Part shown: positions 1-4,917 of the stretch, piece by piece
Layout: each line of letters starts with the position of its first letter
Position numbering within the stretch: the stretch's first letter is position 1
Assembly (NCBI GenBank): GCA_009779205.1
Contig: WRER01000077.1
Location: 1-5,491, forward strand
Reading direction: 5' to 3'
Source: Methanobacteriota archaeon
Lineage (GTDB): Archaea; Halobacteriota; Methanomicrobia; Methanomicrobiales; Methanospirillaceae
Length of the DNA: 5,491 nt
Translations under genes and position numbers: made by a program
The notes under the pieces: generated by a model
Database searches by the model: none
The model's input: the letters and a program-made list of their open reading frames with translations, nothing else
What the model was told of the DNA's origin: nothing

Positions 1-420
1 AGTCAGAGATAATATACCAAGAGCAACCAGAATGCATGCATCAAAAATCCTTTCCAAGACTGCGATCGCAGTTGCATCTCCAATCTGCACACCTGCTTTA
101 TAGAGTTCATGAATACGAACAGGTTCTCCCCCTGCCTGACCTGGAGTAATTGCTGCGATTAAGAGATTTGCAATCACCATGTTGAAGCAATACAAAAATC
201 CAACATTGTACCCAAGAGAATGAGCCATGAGCTTGATACGAAGTGCCCATAGCGTAAAGGAAAGAAGACGAAAGCCAAATGCAGCAAGTAAGAACCAGAT
301 ATTTACTTGTTGAAGATAGCTAAGTGTGTTCTCATCGACTGTCGAGAAGATAATGATAAGGAGCACAATAACACTGAATGCAAGAGAGATCCAGATCCAC
401 TTTGTTTGTGATGATTTCAT
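1..420 (-). CDS. UPF0104 / LPG-synthase-type integral membrane protein (partial, C-terminus beyond window)
   Basis: The minus-strand frame opens with ATG at 420 and stays open to the left edge, giving 140 residues. The visible part is strongly hydrophobic, with likely membrane helices near residues 9-27, 40-62, 75-93 and 117-138. The loop TPGQAGGEPVR (92-102), followed by a conserved ER-F-D segment (123-127), is typical of the UPF0104/lysylphosphatidylglycerol synthase transmembrane family (PF03706). Full-length members are usually about 300-350 residues, so more than half is missing. In bacteria this domain flips or synthesises aminoacyl-phospholipids, and in haloarchaeal AglD it is fused to a glycosyltransferase. 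No such partner is visible here, so a lipid or lipid-linked sugar role is only an inference. The gene starts 20 bases after the RNase III-like stop, suggesting co-transcription. No Shine-Dalgarno site precedes it. The family call is firm; the substrate is unknown. Confidence 0.88.
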   Translation of the reverse strand, partial: MKSSQTKWIWISLAFSVIVLLIIIFSTVDENTLSYLQQVNIWFLLAAFGFRLLSFTLWALRIKLMAHSLGYNVGFLYCFNMVIANLLIAAITPGQAGGEPVRIHELYKAGVQIGDATAIAVLERIFDACILVALGILSLT

Positions 421-440
421 AGCAGGCAGGTATATTTCTT

Positions 441-944
441 TTATGTATGAGGAAATGTATGTATAGAGGGTATCGTTTTGAAAAATCCGCAGTTTTGGAG
501 TACATTTCTTGCATCATTGATGCTTCCATCAAGATAGACTGCTCCAATGAGTGCCTCCATGCATTCTGCAAGTACACGACCAGATGTCCAGATCTGCATG
601 TTTGACTCACCTTTACCCCAGTACACAAATTTGTGAAGCTGTAGCTGTTCAGCAAGGCTGCGAAGCACAGACATGTTTACACTGTTCATTTTTATCTTGC
701 TGATCTCTCCTTTATCAGTGATTCCAGCATGTACAAGTGCATCAAGCACAATGAGTTCAATGACGGCATCTCCGAGCGTTGCAAAGGCATCCATGTGGGC
801 ATCAGCAGCAAGGTTTTGTTCTTTTGCCCATGCATAGCGTGTCAGTGCCCGATACAGGAGATTTTCATCATTGAACTGATATCCAGTAATGCATTGAAGA
901 GCAGCACGCCTATCCTGGGCACGAGTGTCATTATTGGGATGCAC
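441..944 (-). CDS. RNase III domain protein without dsRNA-binding domain
   Basis: This 167-residue protein is a single RNase III catalytic domain. It has the helix around the signature (LGDAV, 57-61), the GEISK segment (79-83), the GKGE turn (110-113) and the second signature AECMEALIGAVYLDG (126-140). It ends soon after, so the C-terminal dsRNA-binding domain of bacterial RNase III (about 220-230 residues) is absent. By alignment to the bacterial enzyme, D59 and E130 match two metal ligands, but the first-signature Glu is Ala55 and the second-signature Asp is Glu127; the other first-signature Glu is Asp52. Activity may therefore be altered, or this may be normal for an archaeal subfamily. 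The start is GTG; no ATG precedes the domain, and the frame closes at 978-980. A TATA-like element about 26 bases upstream suggests a leaderless transcript. The gene is first in a probable two-gene unit with the UPF0104 gene. Confidence 0.85.
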   Translation of the reverse strand: MHPNNDTRAQDRRAALQCITGYQFNDENLLYRALTRYAWAKEQNLAADAHMDAFATLGDAVIELIVLDALVHAGITDKGEISKIKMNSVNMSVLRSLAEQLQLHKFVYWGKGESNMQIWTSGRVLAECMEALIGAVYLDGSINDARNVLQNCGFFKTIPSIHTFPHT

Positions 945-1065
945 GGTAACAAATGTTAAAAATGGGAGAATATATGCTTATGTGTTTGATGCAACTTCTG
1001 GTGAAAGCACTGTACCATTCTTAAAAGGAGGTCTCGAAGTCGCTAAAAAATACGTGCAAAAATAA
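925..1065 (+). pseudogene. Possible C-terminal remnant of an unidentified protein
   Basis: This plus-strand frame reads NGRIYAYVFDATSGE (961-1005), then VPFLKGG, and ends with EVAKKYVQK and TAA at 1063-1065. The stretch from about 943 onward looks like the end of a real protein: balanced composition, a beta-strand-like YAYVFDA and a basic amphipathic C-terminal helix. Upstream the frame runs antisense into the RNase III-like gene and closes at 895-897. The only nearby starts are GTG at 925 or TTG at 934, both inside that gene. I read it as the 3' end of a gene whose 5' part was lost where the flanking DNA joined. I do not recognise the family. A chance open frame or a real small protein of about 46 residues are the alternatives. 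Confidence 0.28.
947..979 (-). promoter_or_regulatory. Probable archaeal promoter of the RNase III-like gene, with a small palindrome
   Basis: Read on the minus strand, a TATA-like stretch (CATATATTC, centred near 972) lies about 26 bases before position 946. That would put the transcript start within a few bases of the GTG at 944, meaning leaderless expression. A perfect 5-base inverted repeat with a 2-base spacer (TAACA-AA-TGTTA, 947-958) sits between the TATA element and the start. It could be an operator, but it is short enough to be chance. No Shine-Dalgarno site is present. The same bases also carry the end of a plus-strand protein-like frame. Confidence 0.4.
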
Positions 1066-1180
1066 ATGAATTGAAAACTGTCGTCACGGCACCTCGACAA
1101 CTCATCGTATCACTGTACCTATTCCTGCTGAAGAGGTATGGAAGTACAAAGCACTGCTTGATTATGAAATCATCAGTTAG
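1066..1180 (+). pseudogene. Possible frameshifted ribbon-helix-helix-like fragment
   Basis: An ATG at 1066, directly after the preceding TAA, is followed by a stop after two codons. The frame from 1070 to 1180 then reads like a protein: TTHRITVPIPAEEVWKYK, then ALLDYE, closed by TAG at 1178-1180. A short beta strand (RITVPIP) followed by a helix (AEEVWKYKALLDYE) resembles the first half of ribbon-helix-helix (CopG/Arc type) antitoxin-like DNA-binding proteins. The second helix is not visible before the stop, and the frame has no ATG, GTG or TTG. If real, it is a broken gene with an indel near its start and a truncated end. The family resemblance is by pattern only, so this is low confidence. 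Confidence 0.25.
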
Positions 1181-1186
1181 GAAGAA

Positions 1187-1304
1187 TTATGACAAAAAAT
1201 TGGTTATGATCCAAAGAATAATCCCTACCACAAGAGGAATAGCCATTCCTTCTCCCCAATTTTTCCACGAATCTCGTTTTTTCACCCGTCGTTTCTGTAA
1301 TCAC
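1187..1304 (-). pseudogene. Small single-helix membrane protein, probably split by a one-base frameshift
   Basis: Two overlapping minus-strand frames complement each other. From GTG at 1304 the first reads ITETTGEKTRFVEK. A second frame reads WGEGMAIPLVVGIIL, then WIITNFLS, and TAA at 1187-1189. Dropping one T in the AATTGG stretch near 1250-1265 would join them as VEK-WGEGM, giving about 38 residues with a soluble, charged head and one membrane helix near the C-terminus. Without any change, the second frame alone could start at GTG 1285 and give a 32-residue membrane peptide (KKRDSWKNWGEG, then the helix). No Shine-Dalgarno site is visible for either start. It lies 26 bases downstream of the cysteine-rich gene and converges on the plus-strand fragment ending at 1180. 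The protein is not recognised. Confidence 0.3.
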
Positions 1305-1330
1305 TTATTTTCAGTTGGTAATTCCATATA

Positions 1331-1747
1331 TCAATATCCCAAATCATCCAGTATTTGTGCTGCGCTTATAACTATGTCCATGCAACGGGTCTTAAACAGG
1401 TTTTCAGTTACCGCTTTTTCTTTTCCATCGGGTGTGAAAATATCGCAATCTAATAAATCACGGCATATTATGCTGCCGTTTTTCTCTTTGAAAGTTTTAA
1501 TATATTCTTCCGTTTTCAAATTGCATACAGTCTTATCATCCCCGTATTTCAAGCCAATAACCAATATAGCACCCGACACCGCCCCGCAAACATCGGCGCA
1601 TCTGACGCCGCTGTTCAAGCCGCAGGAAACCTTAAAAGCGAGGGATTTATCCATACCATACTTTCCACAAAAAGCCCCTAAAACGGCTTGTGAACAGTAT
1701 AATCCGCTGTTGTATATTTCTGACGCTATTTTTACCCGTTCATTCAT
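1331..1747 (-). CDS. C_GCAxxG_C_C family cysteine-rich redox protein
   Basis: The 138-residue product matches the C_GCAxxG_C_C family (PF09719) along its length. It has YCSQAV with C18, a CGLNSGVRCADVCGAVSGA block (42-60) with C42, C50 and C54, the NGSIICRDLLDCD segment (90-102) with C95 and C101, and a late C122 before AAQILDDLG. The family is common in Clostridia, other anaerobes and some methanogens. Its spaced cysteines suggest redox or metal/cluster binding, but its biochemical role is not established. The protein has no signal peptide and is probably cytoplasmic. I chose ATG at 1747 over TTG at 1753 because only two residues are gained by the latter. The start overlaps by 8 bases the stop of an upstream protein-like fragment, as in translationally coupled operons. 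It is the only intact gene in a patch of broken pieces, and transfer from a bacterium is possible but unproven. Confidence 0.85.
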   Translation of the reverse strand: MNERVKIASEIYNSGLYCSQAVLGAFCGKYGMDKSLAFKVSCGLNSGVRCADVCGAVSGAILVIGLKYGDDKTVCNLKTEEYIKTFKEKNGSIICRDLLDCDIFTPDGKEKAVTENLFKTRCMDIVISAAQILDDLGY

Positions 1748-1845
1748 TTTCAAATCTCTCTTTCAGTTTCTGATAATAGTTTTCAACGCTTTTATCTCCT
1801 CGTGGTCTGTATCAAAGTCAAAACATGAAATGAGAATAACAGCAC
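1740..1845 (-). pseudogene. Frameshifted C-terminal remnant of the gene once upstream of the C_GCAxxG gene
   Basis: Directly downstream of the NnrE-NnrD stop, one minus-strand frame reads ILISCFDFDTDHEE and a second reads DKSVENYYQKLKERFENE before TGA at 1742-1740. Inserting one base in the GAGGAGATAAAA stretch (about 1792-1803) would join them as DTDHEE-DKSVENYY, a natural-looking protein tail ending in a charged amphipathic helix. The stop overlaps the ATG of the cysteine-rich gene by 8 bases, the arrangement of a former operon partner. No start and no N-terminal part are present. The most economical reading is a leftover 3' end brought in with the cysteine-rich gene and then frameshifted. 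I do not recognise the family. Confidence 0.35.
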
Positions 1846-3330
1846 TCAGAATCTATCCTTAAACATGACCCCAGGAATTACATCTAATAGATCCGTTGCT
1901 ATCAACCCATTCCCTCGCAACTCCAAAACCTCTTCCCCGGCAGATCCAACAATCCATGCTCCAAGAGCTGCTGCATGATATCCGGGAAGATGGCAGAGCA
2001 GAGCACCACACACACCTGCAAGCACGTCTCCTGTCCCCCCAGCTGTCATTGCAGGCGTCCCTGTCTGATTAAGCCGAACATGATGACCATCAGAAATAAT
2101 ATCAACCGCTCCTTTCAGCAAAATCGTACGTGATTGAGATGGAGTTGCATGAACTATCTTCTTTGTCTCCTCTAAAACCAATGCAGCCCGCTTCTCAAGT
2201 GCATCTCCCTGACATGATGGAATTGATACAGCTCCTGTGATGCGAGCAAATTCCCCTGCATGTGGAGTATATATCGTCTCCTCTCTTCCAAGAAACGGCT
2301 TCTTCAAGGCATCAGCATCACATACAACCTTGCGTGACGATTGAATAATCTCGGCAAGAACTGATAGCGGTGTCTCTTTTCCAAGTCCATTTCCGAGAAT
2401 AACAACATCGGAAGCTGAGATATGCTCCATCAAGGGTGGCAGATCTGATGAATCAATATATGCTCCTTGTGACGGAACCCAGATAATATCCATGTGATGT
2501 GATGGAACAGGGGAATACACCGTAACCAGATCTGCACCTGCTCGAAGGGCGGCAAGAGCTGCCAGATATGGAGCCCCCTGATATGGCCCGCCGCCAATAA
2601 CCAGCACCTTTCCTCCATCTCCTTTGTGTGCAGTAGATGAACGCCGCGCAAGGCGGAGCAGGTCCCCGGCTCCAACTGCAATCTCTGCAAGCAGAGGGAT
2701 TCCAATCGAGATCGGATGTGCATTTTCTTTCTTTTTGCGATGAAATGCAATCGTGAGATCTGCGTTGATGCCTGGTGTCTCTACATCTACAGAAACGATT
2801 GGGATCTTCTCACTGGAGCGGCTGCCTATTTCTGCAACAAATGTATGATACGGTTCACCAAGGTTCACACGTGCTCCCGTACCAAGCAGAGCGTCAATAA
2901 TAAGATCCACCTCGTCTATTGAAGACAAAAGACTGCGTATTGATGAAATCCACTCTGCATGAACTGAAATAAGACGAACACCCGATTGCTCCAAGAGATC
3001 CAGCTGATGAAGCGTATCAGAGCTTGCAGCAGGAGATGCATGATAGACGACTGTCACATCCATGTGCATACACAGGTGCCTGGCTGTAACCATTCCATCC
3101 CCACCATTATTCCCTTTTCCACAAAAAATAAGCACATGACAAGTGTCAGGGTACCGTTGCAAAACCACGTGTGCGATACCTGTCCCTGCTGCTTCCATTA
3201 ATTCTTCTTTGGAAGCACCTCTTGCAAATGCATTTTCTTCAATGATCTTCATCTCTGCTGAGGACACTACATCATGACTTTGATACCTGCGAAGAAGGGG
3301 CAGACAGGTTATGGGTTCCATACCATACAT
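1846..3330 (-). CDS. nnr: Bifunctional NAD(P)H-hydrate epimerase / ADP-dependent NAD(P)H-hydrate dehydratase
   Basis: This fused repair enzyme recovers damaged NADH and NADPH: the N-terminal NnrE (YjeF_N) half epimerises R- and S-NAD(P)H hydrate, and the C-terminal NnrD (carbohydrate-kinase-like) half dehydrates the S form at the cost of ADP. Residues are numbered from the chosen ATG (494 aa). NnrE shows SSAEM near its start, the loop CGKGNNGGDGM (70-80), DALLGTG (146-152) and AFHRKK (195-200). NnrD shows KGDGGKVLVIGGG (236-248), ILGNGLGKE (311-319), TPHAGEF (355-361), LKGAVD (405-410) and the active-site AGGTGD ending at D435. The frame extends to ATG 3403-3405, but a TATA element at 3404-3416 would start the transcript near 3385. 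That favours ATG 3330, or ATG 3321 three codons later. The usual DIPSG loop of NnrE is DVETPG and shortened here. The gene diverges from the FmdE-family gene. Confidence 0.94.
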   Translation of the reverse strand: MYGMEPITCLPLLRRYQSHDVVSSAEMKIIEENAFARGASKEELMEAAGTGIAHVVLQRYPDTCHVLIFCGKGNNGGDGMVTARHLCMHMDVTVVYHASPAASSDTLHQLDLLEQSGVRLISVHAEWISSIRSLLSSIDEVDLIIDALLGTGARVNLGEPYHTFVAEIGSRSSEKIPIVSVDVETPGINADLTIAFHRKKKENAHPISIGIPLLAEIAVGAGDLLRLARRSSTAHKGDGGKVLVIGGGPYQGAPYLAALAALRAGADLVTVYSPVPSHHMDIIWVPSQGAYIDSSDLPPLMEHISASDVVILGNGLGKETPLSVLAEIIQSSRKVVCDADALKKPFLGREETIYTPHAGEFARITGAVSIPSCQGDALEKRAALVLEETKKIVHATPSQSRTILLKGAVDIISDGHHVRLNQTGTPAMTAGGTGDVLAGVCGALLCHLPGYHAAALGAWIVGSAGEEVLELRGNGLIATDLLDVIPGVMFKDRF

Positions 3331-3403
3331 TATGCAAAAGAGGTGAAAGAATTTCTCATTGAATGAAAGAGATGTTATTATAACACATCTAAAATCATTT
3401 GCC

Positions 3404-3416
3404 ATATATTATATAC
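3404..3416. promoter_or_regulatory. Shared, nearly symmetric TATA element of a divergent gene pair
   Basis: The stretch ATATATTATATAC reads as a TATA box on both strands (TATATTATATA one way, TATATAATATA the other). Counting about 26 bases from its centre puts a plus-strand transcript start near 3434-3436, at the first ATG of the FmdE-family gene, and a minus-strand start near 3385, upstream of ATG 3330 of the NnrE-NnrD gene. It is the only strong TATA candidate between the two genes. No convincing upstream BRE was recognised on either side. Transcript starts are inferred from archaeal spacing rules. Confidence 0.5.
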
Positions 3417-3433
3417 GATAACACTTATTTATT

Positions 3434-4090
3434 ATGCTGATAATAGTATCACACATGTGTTCCGATCATACATTCCTAGATTCAAAGCAATCACTTCCTT
3501 CATTCGATGAAATTGTCGCATTTCACGGTCATTCATGCCTAGGTCTTGCCAGTGGATATCAGATGGCAATCGCAGCAATGACTGCTCTTGATGTTTCCAG
3601 ACCCGAAGACGAAGAATTAGTCGCAGTGGCAGAGACAGATTCCTGTAGTATCGATGCAATCCAGGTAGTTACTGGATGCACAGCAGGGAAAGGAAATCTC
3701 ATCATTCATGACTTTGGAAAACATGGAGTTTCCTTTTATGCAAGAGATAAGAAAAAAGCAGTGCGGGTCATGATCAATCTTGAACATATTGCATCACATA
3801 AAGAAATATCAAAAGAAATGCGCGAATTACGCCCTAAAATATCTTCAGAAACTGCAACACCTAAAGAAGAGGAACGATTTTACAGTCTCATGAACCAAGC
3901 CGTCGCCACCATTCTCAGTGCACGCCCAGAAGATATCGTGACTATTCAGGAAATTGCGTATGATCCACCAAAAAAGGCACAGATATTTCAATCAATTACC
4001 TGTGAGTCTTGTGGCGAGTCAGTTGCTGATGCAAAAACACGTGTCATTGACGGCAAACGTCTTTGCATTCCTTGTGCAGATAAGCGCTGA
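3434..4090 (+). CDS. FmdE-family protein with C-terminal zinc-ribbon-like motif
   Basis: The 218-residue product has the FmdE domain (PF02663): FHGHSCLGLASGY (30-42) carries the His-Gly-His-x-Cys motif, then the core ETDSCSIDAIQVVTGCTAGKGN (67-88) with C71 and C82, then HDFGKHGVSF (92-101). A helical middle follows. The tail CESC (190-193) and CIPC (211-214) forms a four-cysteine zinc-ribbon-like module. The family is named after a protein encoded with molybdenum formylmethanofuran dehydrogenase, which catalyses the first CO2-fixing step of methanogenesis, but stand-alone members have no settled role. No other dehydrogenase subunit gene is in this window, so an enzyme-subunit call is not justified. 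The usual CPGL is CLGL here. The start could be ATG 3434 (leaderless from the shared TATA element) or ATG 3455, since conserved residues begin only near residue 24. It is the first gene rightward from the divergent promoter. Confidence 0.9.
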   Translation: MLIIVSHMCSDHTFLDSKQSLPSFDEIVAFHGHSCLGLASGYQMAIAAMTALDVSRPEDEELVAVAETDSCSIDAIQVVTGCTAGKGNLIIHDFGKHGVSFYARDKKKAVRVMINLEHIASHKEISKEMRELRPKISSETATPKEEERFYSLMNQAVATILSARPEDIVTIQEIAYDPPKKAQIFQSITCESCGESVADAKTRVIDGKRLCIPCADKR

Positions 4091-4338
4091 TGAAGTAATG
4101 ATTTGAAAAATAAAGACACACCTATATAATAAAATGAATTTTATATGCGCTTTTCCATTATGAGAATAGTATGGCTGATATTCAGATCTAATTGTGTTCC
4201 AGTCCAAGGAAAATACCACATACTGACTTAATTAAAAAACATCCTGTAACTACCTCTTTTTTATGCTTACAATTATTGCATCTCCAACCACATCGATTCA
4301 AAATACAAAATAAGAGGGACAAACATAGAGATACCATT
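4091..4338. other. AT-rich intergenic region with promoter-like elements
   Basis: This 248-base gap separates two plus-strand genes and holds no convincing gene. A TATA-like stretch (CTATATAATAAAA, 4122-4134) runs into a perfect inverted repeat, ATAAAAT-GA-ATTTTAT (4129-4144). These could be a promoter, an operator or part of the end signal of the FmdE-family transcript. A T-run (TTTTTT, 4257-4262) could serve as an archaeal terminator. AT-rich AAATACAAAATAAG (4301-4314) lies about 25-30 bases before the next ATG and could be its TATA element, giving a short or absent leader. A 23-codon frame from ATG 4160 and a TTG-started upstream extension of the next gene show no protein-like features. 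Confidence 0.35.
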
Positions 4339-4917
4339 ATGGAAGAAAAAAACGAAGAGAGTGAAAATCAAAATCTACCAGATCAAGAAGTCCCAAAGAC
4401 AACACTATATCCGATACCACTCACCAAGATAGGGTTTTTCTTACGGGGCATGATTGCAATTGTAATTGGTGCACTCATGTTCCTGAATCAGGACAATGCA
4501 CTGCAAATTCTTGGTTCACTCCTCGGATGTGCGATCATTGTACTGTCAGTACTGAACATTATCATCGGGTATCGAGAGCGATTCAGAGAATTTTATGCAA
4601 AATGGCTTATTGCAGGTGGAGTGATAGGAATTATCTTCGGTCTGATTACCGTATTTGTACCATTACTCGTCTCACCATTGGTATTCTTATTCCTCACATT
4701 AGCACTGATAATATTCGGATTTTGTGATATTGCACTCGCTATCTACCTCCGAAAAATTCCTGGAGCGAGAGGTGCCCTCCTTTTACTTGGCTTGCTATCC
4801 ATTGCAGCAGGGGCACTTATTTACATGTACCCAAGTAATCTCATCGAATTTTTCTGTATATATGCTATTGCATCAGGTGTTCTGAGCATTGCAATCAGCT
4901 TATTCATGAAAAAGTGA
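4339..4917 (+). CDS. HdeD/DUF308-family six-helix membrane protein
   Basis: From ATG 4339 the protein has 192 residues. A hydrophilic, mostly acidic N-terminal tail (1-20, rich in Glu, Asn, Gln) is followed by six likely membrane helices near 34-49, 54-76, 88-107, 111-135, 144-163 and 167-189, ending in a lysine pair. Three two-helix repeats, small-residue-rich helices (GMIAIVIGALMF, GGVIGIIFGLITVF, GLLSIAAGALIY) and short linkers (YRERFREF; LRKIPGARG) fit the HdeD/DUF308 family. HdeD in E. coli is linked to acid resistance; archaeal members have no proven role, so the function here is open. The frame could extend to a TTG at 4192, but that added stretch lacks hydrophobic or conserved segments and the ATG fits the family. 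No close Shine-Dalgarno site is present (GAGGG is about 20 bases away). Its last 18 bases overlap the 3' end of the opposing scpA gene. Confidence 0.85.
   Translation: MEEKNEESENQNLPDQEVPKTTLYPIPLTKIGFFLRGMIAIVIGALMFLNQDNALQILGSLLGCAIIVLSVLNIIIGYRERFREFYAKWLIAGGVIGIIFGLITVFVPLLVSPLVFLFLTLALIIFGFCDIALAIYLRKIPGARGALLLLGLLSIAAGALIYMYPSNLIEFFCIYAIASGVLSIAISLFMKK

Noticed and set aside
332..655. A 107-codon minus-strand frame spanning the RNase III-like and UPF0104 genes
   Set aside because: It runs out of frame through two well-supported genes on the same strand and has no protein-like motif of its own.
1024..1032. A strong Shine-Dalgarno-like sequence (AAAGGAGGT) on the plus strand
   Set aside because: No usable start codon with an open frame follows at a suitable distance; the bases encode Lys-Gly-Gly in the protein-like frame ending at 1065.
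409..1175. A 12-base match, ATGAAATCATCA, at the start of the UPF0104 gene (minus, 420-409) and at 1164-1175 (plus)
   Set aside because: One or two 12-base matches are expected by chance in a window this size, and the flanks do not match.
1071..1787. A 9-base inverted repeat (TTGAAAACT at 1071-1079, complement at 1779-1787) bracketing much of the accessory patch
   Set aside because: A 9-base match over this distance is expected about once by chance and does not extend, so it is not evidence for a mobile-element end.
1071..1862. A 263-codon plus-strand open frame
   Set aside because: It starts with TTG, lies antisense to the clear C_GCAxxG_C_C gene over most of its length, and its protein has low-information composition with no family-like motif.
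4192..4338. A 49-residue upstream extension of the HdeD-like protein from a TTG
   Set aside because: The added residues lack hydrophobic or conserved segments, and the ATG at 4339 gives the expected family length.
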